Source: Phytophthora hibernalis (Eukaryota; Oomycota; Peronosporomycetes; Peronosporales; Peronosporaceae). From it: a stretch of 64,000 nucleotides of DNA. Where the stretch lies: NCBI GenBank assembly GCA_012656075.1, contig JAAKBF010000324.1, positions 1,488,001 through 1,552,000 of the forward strand, read 5' to 3'. The stretch's first letter is position 1. Every line of letters begins with the position of its first letter. Both the position numbers and the translations under genes were made by a program. The notes beneath the pieces were generated by a model. The model was given only the letters and a program-made list of their open reading frames with translations, did no database searches and was not told the DNA's origin. Shown here in pieces: positions 33,271 to 44,947 of this stretch.

Positions 33271-33777
33271 TCTGACGCTGACAAGTCCAGGAACCAGAAT
33301 CATCTCCTGGCTTGGCCCACATCAGGTGGATATCGGTCGCTCACGCGCTGACAGTTTCTGGTGAGAACAAACATTGGACGTCTTGGTATTATCCAATTTT
33401 ATCTGCAATTGAAAGTCACCCAAGATTCATCAGCACGAATAACTTCGAGGCTGAAGGTTATGAAGAACCGGTCCACCTTGCGGGGCCAAGAGCATATTTT
33501 TTCACATGACGCACAATGCACCAGTTCAGATTTGAAATGAATATGCACACCACGTTTCTCATGGTTGGTCGGAATAGCTCAGCCAACAACTAATGTCGAT
33601 ACATCCAACGTTTGAGTCTACGCGCCTTGAGTACATGTATCCAGCGACGTGCCAACATGCAAATGGCCTGCAGACCAAGGTGTTCGGACGTGAGAAAAAT
33701 GTAATCGTCAACATCAACGGAAGTGCGAATAAGGCTGCGAGTGTAGTCGGCATTTGAAATCAAAAAGGGCAAGCCCT
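33271..33777. other. Divergent upstream region between membrane protein and TTLL genes
   Basis: About 500 bp between two divergent starts, so probably both promoters. A minus-strand frame at 33590-33772 (60 codons, including SVDVDDYIFLTSEHLGLQAI) might be an upstream exon of the membrane-protein gene, but I found no clear splice sites for it. Confidence 0.4.
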
Positions 33778-36029
33778 ATGCTTGTCGATAACGTAACATT
33801 TCAAACAGAAATTCTCAGCTCTGACTTGCATTCTAAGCTTACCTGTTTGTCCTACACGCGATGGCGTTGGCATCCAACGTTATACATACCGTTGGCGACG
33901 CCTCATCAAGCTGTGTCCGCCGGTCACCTTCGTTCCGTTGGAGAACCGCCAAAAACGGATGCACAAGCGGACTACCAGTGGCAAGTTTTGGTACGCGACG
34001 CCTGGCGGAGGACCATGGAGACCCGGTTGAGTTTGCGGCGACGTTTGCTTCGTATCGAAGACTCCTACACTTCCATCGCCGCTGCGTCAACCTCGTCAAC
34101 CCTCCTATTCAACTCAAACCAAACGCGCAGTTCTGCTGGACGTCGTCAACAGCCACAAGAGTACGATGAAGGTGGCGAAGGGGACGACGACGAGGACGGA
34201 GACGATGAAGAGAGCGGTGGCGACGATGAAGATAACGACGCAGATACTGAACCAGACACCAACGGTAGAGTGACCAAGCACTCGAAACCAGGCGAGAAGT
34301 GCCCAACTGCACCAGTAGTCAAATTGGGGTTCAGTCGCAGTGACCCCTTGGACGTAGCCCCACAGTGTGTTTCGACTACCCTCCATCGCTCGGGGTCGTC
34401 AGAGACTACTCGGGTCTGGTAGTTGCTATGGTCGATGCGCAGGAGCTTTCATTGTTCTATCGAACGTCCTGGGAGCGGAACTGCGTCAAAAACGCTTTTG
34501 CTGCAGCAGGTTTCTTCCGTACTCGCAAAAAGTGGAATGCATGGCATCTAGCGTGGGCTAAACCGGTGCCCAAAACACAGTTCGAACGATTCCGGGGCGA
34601 TCATCCACAGGTTTTCAACCATTTTCCTGACCCATGGGTAATCGGACGAAAAGACCGGCTCATGAAAACACTCGCCAATTGCCGTCGACGCTTTGGATCA
34701 AGCTACGACTTCTTCCCTGAAGGCTTTTCACTTCCTGATCAGCTTGACGCCTTTCGACGTGCGCTGGAACGAAATGAAGCTTTCATCGCCGGAACATTTC
34801 CCACTTCAGTGGTGACCAAGGGGTCCGATGAATCTGCTCGAAAGAAGTCAGATATGGCAGGGCCTCTCTGGATCACGAAGCCTCCAGCATCAGCGTGTGG
34901 GCGTGGCATTCGTGTTCTCACACATCGCGACGCTTGCAAAATGTGTGAAGATGCTCGAAAACTCTCGAAGAAGTCGAAGAACGGGAAGAAAGTGAAAGCT
35001 TGCATCGTTCAGAAGTACGTGGCAGATCCGCTTCTGCTTGGCGACGGTGATCGCTTCAAGTTTGATCTGAGATTGTACGTCGTGGTGACCAGCTTAGACC
35101 CGCTTCGTATTTACCTTTTTCAAGAGGGAATTGCACGCTTCTGCACAGCGTCGTACTCACTCAAGAACCCACGCAATCGCTTCGCACATCTGACAAATTA
35201 CGCTATCAACAAAGACAGCGATGGTTTCGTAGAAAATGCAGACGCACAGCGAGCTGATGCCGGCAGCAAGTGGAGTCTCTCGGCTTTAATACGTGAACTT
35301 CAGTCGCAGCAGCTTCTAGACGACCCAGAGACACTTATGCGGCAAATTCGAGCCGTCATTTGTAAAACGATCATCGCCGCTGAAGCGCACCTTACACCAC
35401 TTCTTCATCAATTTTCTGGCCAAAGCTCTTGCTACGAGCTCTTCGGGTTCGACTTGATGCTCGACTCGAAATTGCGTCCGTGGCTTATTGAAGTGAACGT
35501 ATCTCCGTCACTCATGGGAGGATCACCGCTCGACCGCCGCGTAAAGGGTTTGCTTCTAAGCGACACGTTTCACTTGGTTGGACTGCAGGTGCCAATCGCA
35601 AACATGCCTCGCGAAAGTGTACCCGCCGAAATCAAAGCTGCACTACAAAATGCAACTATATCACCAGAACCTAGTTCGTCGATTCCTTCATCGGCCTCAT
35701 CAGGCAGACAATTCCGACGCAGCAAGACAATGCGGGCTACTCCAGTAAGTCGCCAGCTGCACGAGGTTGTACTGGATCCAACAATCGAGCGCTTTGAGGG
35801 TACCCACTTAGATCTCTTCACAGTTAGCGACTGGGACATCGTACGTGCCTTGGACGACGAAATGAATCGGCGTGGTCACTTTGATCGAATATTCCCAGCT
35901 TCATCGGGGTCCTTGCAAGCAGCATCGGAAGAAACTACGAGTTTCTCGCGCTTTTTACTTGTCAACGGTATTCGAACTCGCTCTGCACCAAATGGATCCA
36001 AACTCCGCGAGCTGTTCGACAGCGATTAG
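33778..36029 (+). CDS. Tubulin polyglutamylase, TTLL family
   Basis: Adds glutamate side chains to tubulin tails, mostly in axonemes and centrioles. Start uncertain (ATG 33778, or 34015 in the same frame). An acidic stretch lies at 34160-34260. One base is missing near 34370, after which 34365-36029 is open. ATP-grasp motifs: PLWITKPPASACGRGIRVL near 34862, CIVQKYVADPLLL near 35005, KFDLRLYVVVTSLDPLRIYL near 35060, AHLTNYAINKDSDGF near 35187, and ELFGFDLMLDSKLRPWLIEV followed by NVSPSL near 35440-35515. The set resembles the TTLL4/TTLL5-type polyglutamylases. A Ser-rich tail of about 150 residues follows. Fits a flagellate, zoospore-forming organism. Confidence 0.9.
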
Positions 36030-36167
36030 TGCGACAGCATTCTGCTAAAGTCAACCCTCGCCCGGTTCCATCAACACGAAGTCGCCAGAGTATACCAGTG
36101 AACTCGGTAAATAGAAACTACTCTTCAGCAATAGCTGGTGCAGTTGCTGGCAATAACAGCACGCGTT

Positions 36168-38910
36168 CTAAATAATACCAACATGGTTGTCGTCGCCATC
36201 TTCCTCTGATCCGTCCACATCCTCATCTTCTGCATCTTTTTCCTGTTCACCATCCTCGTCATCTTCGTCTTCATTTTCTGTATCAGCCTCAGTCATCACC
36301 GCCAGGGATGGTCTGGACGACAAACTATGCGCGGAAGGTAAAGCGCTCAGGTTCGATCGACTTCTTTGTCCACCTCCTGCTTGAAGCAGCGCTATTAACA
36401 CGGGCTGAACACTACCAGTACTGGATGCACTACCACGCGGGACGTTCGCCTTGCCCATTTCTGGTGGTATCAACGAAAGAGAACTTGCCTTTCTGCGCGC
36501 AGGACTAATAGCGCGGTGAAGTCCGTTCAAAACTTCGTTCATACTCGCGTTTTCCGTCAACGCTGCAGCGTTTTCCACTGATGGCACCTGCACCGCGCCG
36601 AGAATGGCTGCCAAGGCAGAGCCTGAGGGTTCTCGTGGGCCAAGTACAATCTTGGACGCTTCACGTGTAGAGAACATGTTGCTGCGACGACCATCATGGC
36701 CACGGTTCAGTCGAAGAGCTTCAGGCGGTAAGTCATTTATCCGGGAACTATGCTTGACCTTGAGAGTGACAGCCACCTGCGTCATTTTCCGCTGCAGCAT
36801 TTCCAAAAGTTCTGGAGACTGCGTCTCAGTCCAACAAAAGCGTGGGCACTTGAGCCCCCACTCATTCCATTGTTGTTGTTGCCACCACTGCTATTCCTAG
36901 TCTTGGCTTCGGAAAGTTCAGAGCCTCCGTCGATATGCAACGCATCAAGACATCGTAACATGATACCACGCAATTTAGCGTGTTCCCGGTTGCGCTGCTC
37001 ACGTAGCTCGTTGTATGACCGTATATTTGCCAACGTGGTTTGGATGCGTATCTGCATGCCACGCTCCATCTTGTCGCTTGCCTGCATGATGCCTCGCACA
37101 TTGGCACGATTGAATTTTTCTCTGTGTTCACCGCGAACAACTCCTTCTCCAACGCTGCGACCTCATCTGCTAGTGCGAGGTTTGCCTTATACTTCGAGAG
37201 TAGTTGCTCCTCCGTAGTCGTAAACTGCTGCTCGAAGGTTGTCAAGTCCTCAAAGCCTAGCGAGTTTTGCAAGACGCGGAAGGCCGTCTATAGCGAAATA
37301 CACAGCATAACGCGTTAGTTAGGCGGACAGCTCGTCACAAAAATTAAGCACTCAAAAAATCGTACGCAGTAGTCCAGCAGAGACTTCGGAAAATCGGTTT
37401 TGCTTCTGGGTCGTTCATTGTGGCTCCTTGGGCCTTTCTCGACATTGTCTTGCGTTGTTGCTGTCGCTGCACCAGGGTGAAGTGCCACCGAGGATAAACT
37501 ACCCGTGTGTGTGAGTCCAACCGTAGCATCTCGACGCGCCGAGTTGCGTTCCTGGACGGCACCCATAAGCTTGGCTACATCAACAATCACCGCGTCTTCA
37601 GGCGGGAGATTCAGTCGCTGGGTCTCTAGTTCCATCTCAGCACAGCGTTCAAGCTCACTCAGCTCCTCGGACAGTTGGTTGCGTATAGTCTTCGACGCGT
37701 GTATCTTTTCCTCGTAGATCTGGTTGGCCTGTGTTACATCCTCGATGTCTTCCTGGAGCTTTTGTCGTACCTTGCGCAGAGATAACAATTCACGACGGAC
37801 GCGATCTACGTCCTTCTTCACTTCTTGCTGCTGTGTGACGAGTTTCATGTACTCCTCCTCGGCTTTTGATAACCGCTGTTGCATGATGGACGAGCAGTGC
37901 GCCACAGCCACATCGTTTTCACGCACGGCATTCACACCGCGGACCTTTTGTCGCAAGCGACCGATCTCAGTATCCAGAGACGCTTTGGTACCCTCTAATT
38001 CTGCGAGTTGCTCCTTCATTAGTCGGATCTGTGTCATGAACGCTGCGTCGCTCTCGAGTAAGTGTTCTACTGTGCCTTTGACTAGTGATTGGGTAGCTCC
38101 TCCAGAGACTGTAGTCATCGACCGTTTAGGTAACCCGCCCTTCGTTTTGATCTCAAGACCAGGAGCCAAAATTACCGGCACAGCACTGCGACCCCGCTGG
38201 CGCACCTCTGCCGAGACGTGAGACGAAGATATTTCCGATACAGCTCTGTGTTTGCTGAAATTAAGAGCACCGGTGGCTCCAGATGATTCTAACAGAGCAC
38301 TGCACTTCGTCGAACCGAAAAGTGCCAAGCGGTTAGCAGCTGATGACTTTAGAACAGGTTTGCAAGACGTGGTCATCACTGCGTTAGAGCTAAAGTTTCG
38401 GCTCAGCCCTTTCAATGTCGCAGCATTTGTCTTCTTCGCGACATCAATTCCAGTATACCCAATTTCATTTGCATCCGTAAAATCGTCCGCAGTATTCAAG
38501 CGGGACACGCTGGCGCTACCTCTGGGCAGTGAATTGGCACTTTGATCAAATGAAGACGTGCATCCATCTAGAATCCTCGCGAGGCAGAATGTTGTCTCCA
38601 TGGCATCGTTTGCGATTCAGGAAGCTGCAGTGGGCCCGAACTGGATCGAGGGGCAATCTCTTCCTTCGGTGGATTGTTTTTTCAGCGATATGTACCACGT
38701 ATTGGTTCGGATTGTCCGGCTGTGTCTCCACTCGTTCAATGACTCCAGTTTGCTGCATCAGCTCCAACGCGCGGCGATTTCAAGGAGGAACTCGCGATGC
38801 TTCCCCAAATTGGTGTCTAACAGCGCGTTGTACGCGGGAATGCTGTCCGTCGGTAAGAACCGTGTTGAGAACTGGCGCACAGGCGCAGCTCGTTGTTGTT
38901 GATTATCCAT
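36168..38910 (-). CDS. Large coiled-coil protein (possibly ciliary)
   Basis: About 890 residues from ATG 38910 (MDNQQQRAAPVRQFSTRF). 37450-38100 is a long heptad-rich helix (QIRLMKEQLAELEGTKASLD, RVRRELLSLRKVRQKLQEDI). An intron at 37288-37365 (GTACG...CTATAG with a CTAAC branch site) joins LLDYC to AFRVLQNSLGFEDLTTFEQQ. The second coiled coil ends near 36950, and the C-terminus is acidic (EDEDDEDGEQEKDAEDEDVD). One-base restorations are needed near 38768, 38560, 37117 (A5 run) and 36800. I cannot name the family. The plan resembles outer-dynein-arm docking coiled-coil proteins, and the polyglutamylase neighbour would fit, but this is inference. Confidence 0.7.
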
Positions 38911-38959
38911 CGTGAATATTGAGGAGAGTATCGTACACCAAAGTTTTACCTTACGCAAA

Positions 38960-39452
38960 CATGCCCTCAAAGCCTCACTGCGAGGAAGAAATAGGAAGCC
39001 GCAAGTGCACGCACCGTCCGCTACTCACAGACCGAGCGAGGACACGGAGCAACGCGCTAGAATGGAGCTATTTTTGCAGATGAGCCTGAAGCAACGCCAC
39101 CAGCACGATTACCTACACACAAACCAGAAATACACGATGAGCGTGCTCGAAATACTCTCTATTTCGCAACCCAACGGTGTCGGTAGTTAAACTTCAGCCA
39201 CACAGGACTTACGTGTATAGCACATTGAGCGATCCTGCTGCGCCATCTTCATGCGTTGATTCACCACTCGGCTGGAAGGACAGTGGACGGTCTAGCGCGC
39301 CAAGCACCGACGAGGAGGACGCAGCCAAAGGCAGAAAGCTGCGCATCACATCAGTCGAGGTAGTGGACACGTCCCGCAGACTCACGACCACGCGCACACG
39401 GCGCTTACAGAGCTCACCCTACACAACATCCAAACCAAAACTAAGGTCATAA
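38960..39452 (+). CDS. Small gene, unidentified
   Basis: Divergent from the coiled-coil gene with about 50 bp between the starts. The 38912-39190 frame includes MELFLQMSLKQRHQHDYLHT and NQKYTMSVLEILSIS. The 39177-39452 frame includes VVKLQPHRTYVYSTLSDPAA and EDAAKGRKLRITSVEVVD, ending in a basic tail. The two join with a small frame change near 39180. About 160 residues, hydrophilic, no domain known to me. Confidence 0.45.
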
Positions 39453-39559
39453 TTTACTGCCAATCTTCCAGCCCACCAAATATCAAACCTACATGAGTTA
39501 GGAGAGCTGCCGGCACTCCAGCAACAAACTGCGGCACCTCGAGCGGTCGCACTGGAGTC

Positions 39560-40141
39560 ATGAGTTTCAATTTTTCCGTCACGCTGGACGACGCGAGCAT
39601 CCTGAGTTTCGGCCCGGACCCCCATCAGTGAACTGATCCGCGTAGATCGTGGACAACTGCGAGTCCAGACACAGGACCTCCTCTGCATCCACGTGCTGTC
39701 TCACCTTTTGAGCCAGGCCCACGAGGCCGCGACCGGCACTTCTGGCCCCACCAGCACCGCCAACGTGTTGCCAGGCTCCGAGACCTTCACTCCGGTCTTG
39801 GACAGGATCACCGCCGACTTCAACTCCGTCTGCAAGTTGCAGAATGGCTTCACACACACAAAACACAAAAGCTCTAAATTTAGTCCTCGGGACCATATAA
39901 AATTGGTCTCGAAAAGGTCTGAAAATGGTCGTACAATGGTCTGGTCAGTGGTCACCAGCGTCCCCACTGGGGTCAAGTGGCCGTCAGTTGCTGCACAAAT
40001 TGTTGAGCGGGTGTCGACACAGCCACCACCAGCGTCTTCACTTGAACAGCTTCAGATCCCACAAGTTCCCGCACTTTGCGACTCCACTGGAAGTACACAA
40101 AAGGTCACCTATTTTGTGACGAAAAGTAACATTATTAAGTG
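39560..40141 (+). CDS. Small gene, unidentified
   Basis: ATG 39560 gives MSFNFSVTLDDASILSFGPD. After a frame change near 39630 it reads GQLRVQTQDLLCIHVLSHLL and FTPVLDRITADFNSVCKLQN. A likely intron of about 90 bp, AG at 39949, leads into VVTSVPTGVKWPSVAAQIVE, ending at TGA 40140. About 170 residues; no family recognised. Conservation can only be judged by comparison with relatives. Confidence 0.4.
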
Positions 40142-41207
40142 ACAAAAGGTCACATTTACCCGAAAGATGGCTTTGCTGGGGGCCACGTCGGGCGTCTCCA
40201 GGGACGAGACGTCGCACGCACGGGAGCTACAGAGACATAAGGAGGGGCTGAGCTCCTTAGAGAGGACTGTGAAGCCCTGCAGTCAACAGGAGACGCACCT
40301 GAACTCGCCTTCCTCGGCGAAGCGAAGTGCGAGAGCCATGATACAAAATTTGATATGCAATGTATTTTACACGGTACCGGTATCACGTTTTATAAACCGG
40401 TACATGTGTAAAGGGCTGTCAAAACTCAGAAAAGCTTCAGATAACTTTTATCTTAGTTTTAGTAAACCCATACTTTCGTTCATATTTGCAAGACGGCAGG
40501 CGTACTTCTGAGCCTCGAGCTATCTGAACCATTGTACTTCTGAGCCGCAAGTAATGGACATAAGTAAACTATGGCGTTCTTCGCGTAGCCTAGCTTCCTA
40601 TGGCATTGGGTTTCTTTTCCTCACGGGCGTTCTCGGACAGGAAGATGATGTCACGCACCAGCTCCGGTGCTAGAGAACACCGCCTTACCGTAACAGTGTT
40701 TTCGCCTGTAAAGAACGCTCTATCGGACGGTGCGGGTGCTGCAGCCATTTGCGTGTCGGTCTTATTTGCACGGACACCCAGTGTTTTGTGCGCACCGTAT
40801 TATGGTACATCGCGCTGCTTGTACTTCACGGCCAACGCCAATAACGGTACTGAGGTTGTGTGCTCTGACCATCTTGTATTATAGACGGCGCCGGTCCTTC
40901 CTCAGCAGCTCAAATAAATTCTGGGAGATAGAGTTATCCGGAGTTAAAAAACTAACTCCCTTTCGAAATTGCGTTGAGTTATTTAGTTAACATTATTTGG
41001 GAGAGACACATGAATCATGTGACATGATGTGTTCCGGTATTTTAAACGCAGTCAAAGAAAAGGTGCATTTATCCGTAGTACAGAAGACATGTCCAGCTAT
41101 ACATTATAATACAGAAGACATCGACTTGAATTACTCTGTCAGCAAAACAGGGAACGTGCGCACTCTCGCTTTGGCCACGTGTCGTTGATTTGCATAACGT
41201 TTTAGTG
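40142..41207. other. Stretch without a supported gene
   Basis: An ATG-started frame at 40167 (MALLGATSGVSRDETSHARE) runs about 60 codons and could be a short gene or a fragment. The rest has AT-rich DNA. 40100-40150 holds several AAAGGTCAC/GTGAC words in both orientations. Nothing else recognised up to the bZIP start. Confidence 0.4.
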
Positions 41208-42381
41208 ATGGCATTCAAATCAAAGTCAACCGATCTGTCTGAACATGCCTGTGATCCACACCTTCCATTCCAAATTCGTCCTTGCCCAAGTCAGCCGACC
41301 CAAAAACACCACACCATGCAGGACTGTCCGCTTTACCCGCCAAACTCTCAGTGGATGAGTGAGAACGTGATTTCCAATGTGGTAGTGCGGCACCCCGTCC
41401 GTAGGGAAAGTGGTCCAATCCACACGAAGATGAACTACTCACCCCCAAGACCCTACTCGACCAAGCAGCCGCACTCTCAACGTACCGAGCAACGTGCATC
41501 TCATCCACTTTCGCAAGCATCTGGCCCAACTCCGCAGAATACATCAAGTCAAGACTCTGTTGTACACACGTCGCCACGGTGTGAACCAGCTTCAGAAAAT
41601 GGCCAAGGCGATCAAAGCTCCTCAAGAGAGTTGAGTTCCGCTGAAACAACGCTTGTGCTTAATCGCCAACGCCGCAGGCTGGTCCAACAACGATACCGAA
41701 ACAAATGGAAGAACTATGCTGATGGCTTGGAGATCACTGTCGTTCGTTTGCGTGAAGAGGTTGGGGAGCTGGAGTGGACGCTGCAGTGTATGAGACCCCG
41801 AAGAACATGACCGAGTCGACTGTGTGGAATGCGGTGGTGGAGTATTTTCGCCTCTTTCGTGGCGGCTTCAAACTCTCCGTCCCCGTGTCAGAGTTTTATC
41901 GTAACTGCGCAGCGCTGTGTGTTGCACACACGCAGGTGCAGTTCTTTCAAGCCGTAATGGCGCCAGATGTGCTTTCGAACGCCGGACATGGGCTGGTAAC
42001 AGCGCTAGAAGATTGGCGGCAGGTTTCGATGCATCACGAAGACCTGACAATCGAGCTTGTCCGAATGGAGCGTCGCGCTAGCAACTCGGTGATTGCCTTC
42101 ATGGAAGGAGTTACTACAATCACGGCTGGCATGCTACAAAATGCGCTCGGAGGAGGAGCTAATTGGGAATCAGTAGCTGCAAAACTTATTGGTCAGCAGA
42201 TTGTGGCCCCGGTACAGTGTATTTTCAGTGGGATGACATCACACGCCGTATTACCAGTGTTCGTTACGTGGCAGACATGCTGACCCCGCTGCTGAAGTTG
42301 TTGGGCAATTTGGAGGATGTTAGCCGTGTCCTCAGCACCACTCTCGATATCCACTACTGGAGTAAGACAACCAACCGTTAG
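41208..42381 (+). CDS. Oomycete bZIP transcription factor
   Basis: About 390 residues from ATG 41208, with one base missing near 41790 and another near 42220. The N-terminal half is Pro/Ser/Gln-rich. The basic region is at 41650-41720 (NRQRRRLVQQRYRNKWKNYA), followed by heptads DGLEITVVRLREEVGELEWT. Counting back from the first Leu by the Arg-x9-Leu rule, the normally invariant Asn falls on an Arg. The C-terminal part carries the oomycete bZIP extension VWNAVVEYFRLFRGGFKL and ends with WDDITRRITSVRYVADMLTP and a short tail. Nuclear DNA-binding dimer; target unknown. Confidence 0.82.
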
Positions 42382-42770
42382 GACAGCATTGAAGACGGTG
42401 GTACTAAACTTCGTTTTAGTTAATTTATTCTGCTTCCAGCCTGCAGGTATTTCCGAGATATGTACATAGTTTCCAGGGTACATATGATGCAATGCTATGA
42501 GATACTTCGAAGTACTTCGAAGTATGAATACCTCTCTAAAAACAAAAACGAAAACTTTTAAACTACATAGTACTTCTATCAGTAGTAGTTGGCAACTAAC
42601 GTTAGCTTGTACAACGTCGAGTTACGAGTCGGATGGGAGACCCGTAGTTGAAAGAGGTGACATTAGTCCTAGTGGGGCTTTCAATCATTGATCTGATTTG
42701 TTCTTCATTAGTTCTGATTGAACGTGCTGCTCAGACTTTGCTTCGACGCTATGCATTTAGTGTTTTGCAG
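42382..42770. other. AT-rich gap with a 24-bp palindrome
   Basis: No gene. 42502-42525 is the perfect palindrome ATACTTCGAAGT followed by its reverse complement ACTTCGAAGTAT. Confidence 0.6.
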
Positions 42771-42789
42771 TGAAAGCAGCAAACGTACA

Positions 42790-43592
42790 ATGGAGAAAAA
42801 CAGCCCTCGAGTCCTTTCGACGTGCTTGGACCGAACAGCGATATTTACCGTTGCAATGTACAAGAGGAGTCGATCATTCGATTGGTAAATCAGACCACAG
42901 GCGACAAATGGCGAGGTTTTGCAGTTGAATTCTCGCTTGGTTATCATGGTCGTGCTTACTATTCTTGCCTTGCAGGGACTGCCACGTGACTTCCTCAAAT
43001 ATTAGCTCATTTCGATCGAAGAAGTGCACGGACTTCGTCTTCGCGGGCTGCGGCATGTGGCAATTGCGATTCTGCAGGTAAGCTACAGCAGAGCTCAAAG
43101 TGAGAGTTATCATTGTTCGCTAACTTGTTTCCGGATATTTTTGGTGAATAGGAAGTGTTGAATGGAAATATTGGGCCGATGGTAAGCAGCTACGCTACTA
43201 ATGAAGATTGGTACACGCTGTCCTTGAGGCAGAAGCACTCCAAGTACTTCATGAAGCTGAGGCTCACGTGCCAGATTGATGGCATGAAAGGTACCTGGTC
43301 GTTTCCGATGAACCCTGACGACCCAGGCGCGATTGAAAAGCGAGATGAAGGATCGGGTAAGCGCGTTCGCGAGTCGACCACTCTCCCACAAGAAGCATCG
43401 GCCAGTCCAGCGGCCCAGAAGCGCGCCAAATCGACTCGGCAGTCTGCGTTGCGGTCCTCAAAGACGGTGAGTCTTCCACCAATGTCAACCAGTGACCAAG
43501 GCAACATCTCATCGACTACGCAGAAATCTGTCGATAAACTCCAAGAGTTGAACGGACAACAGCAGTGTCGCGCGAGCCCGGAAACGGCCTAG
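42790..43592 (+). CDS. Spliced gene, unidentified
   Basis: The last exon (43152-43592) reads EVLNGNIGPMVSSYATNEDW, RQKHSKYFMKLRLTCQIDGM, then a Ser/Lys-rich tail to TAG 43592. A well-formed intron, GTAAGC 43078 to AG 43151 with a GCTAAC branch site, joins it in phase to VHGLRLRGLRHVAIAILQ. A stop at 43003 in that frame, and upstream frames such as DIYRCNVQEESIIRLVNQTT near 42845, show that the first exons are misread or decayed. I do not recognise the product. Confidence 0.5.
43078..43151 (+). other. Intron of the unidentified gene at 42.8-43.6 kb
   Basis: GTAAGCTACAGC at the donor, GCTAAC near 43120, AATAG at the acceptor; 74 bp, phase 0. Confidence 0.65.
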
Positions 43593-43809
43593 ATCCTCAC
43601 CTACTCTTGTCTCGAACATTTTGATAACCCTTTCTACTCATCGCTGACACACACAACGTCCACCTCACTTCAGCAATCCTCTCATTGGCTATATCTCTCA
43701 GAATGTTTTCAACCAATCCCGTATCTACCGGTTCTCTCATTGGTCGAAAACCCTCACCAACCAACTCTACAGCAGCTCCTTGTGCTCCACTCACTCTCTC
43801 ATAGTCTCC

Positions 43810-44779
43810 ATGGTGATTAAGGCGTCCGAGATCGCTCCGGCCGCGTACGCCGCGGGCAGCACCAGCAACGTACAGAAAGAGGACGATCTGGTGTACGACT
43901 TGGGCAACCTGGCAGCCTTCGACTCGCACCCGTTCGCGTTCCAGGGCGAGAAGGAGCTGGCTCTGCACGCCCGAGAGAATGTGCAGCTTCTGATCAACCA
44001 CATCTTCGAGCTGCCCCGGCAGATGTCGGACATGGGCCCATTGGCGCAGCTGCCAGCACCTGAGACGGTCATTCCACGCGAGAAGCCGCTGCCCAAGCCC
44101 AAGGTGGAGACTCGCTGGGAGAAGTTCGCCAAGGAGAAGGGCATCGACAAGCGCAAAAGAGTCGCAAGGTCTTTGACGAAGGAACGGGCGAGTGGGGTCA
44201 CTCGTGGGGCTACCAGCGTGCTGGAGACGACATGAAGGACTGGGCCATGGAGGTCAAGGCTGGAGACACGGAGGACCCATGGACCAAGCGCAAGCAGGAG
44301 AAGCGCAGTCGTGTGGACCAGAATCTGCGTGCACAGGCCAAGAACTTGCAGCAGGGACGCGGTAAGCAGCTGGCGGGTATTGCTGGCCGCACCCCCACGG
44401 GCATCCCAGTTGAGCTCATGCAGACGGAGGACGTCAAGGCCAAGCAGCGCGGCAAGGAAGGCACGAGCAAGACGCTCGAAAGGTGCAGTTCGCCACGGCG
44501 TCCATGGGCAAGTTCGACAAGATGCGCGACGGTGAGTCGGAGCGCAAGGTCAAAGGCAAGCGGAACCACTTCCTGCCCACGACGGGCGCCGAGACGACCG
44601 AGAAGGAGCGCAGCATGAACGCACTCAAGCGCGTGCTGGGACGCGAAGAGAACGCTGGTAAGAACAAGGGCAAGACGTTCGACGATGAGGAGGATGCTGA
44701 GGGTGGAAAGAAGAAGAAGAAGGGCAAGAAGCTCAAGAACTTCACCAAGGGTGACACCAAGAAGCGGCGGACCAAGTAA
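43810..44779 (+). CDS. RRS1: Ribosome biogenesis regulatory protein RRS1
   Basis: Nucleolar factor that with Rpf2 brings 5S RNP into the pre-60S ribosome. ATG 43810 gives MVIKASEIAPAAYA. The conserved block DLVYDLGNLAAFDSHPF is near 43885, and LPKPKVETRWEKFAKEKGID near 44090 is the family signature. After one missing A in the run 44155-44158 it continues SRKVFDEGTGEWGHSWGYQR. TPTGIPVEL is near 44395. A second missing A at 44479-44481 leads to VQFATASMGKFDKMRDGE, and the Lys-rich tail KKKKKGKKLKNFTKGDTKKR ends at TAA 44777-44779. About 325 residues, normal for the family. Confidence 0.93.
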
Positions 44780-44947
44780 GTCACGCTTGATAACACGTGG
44801 GAGCAGTACACGACTTCCTCAGTCATAGAAAGATAATATATGCTGCATGTCGAGCCAACCTACGAGAATGAGTACATCTGGCTTGCTTTCGTCTGCTGTA
44901 CAGCAGGGAAAGCTTTGGTCACCACGAGATGCTTTCCAGACTCCCAT

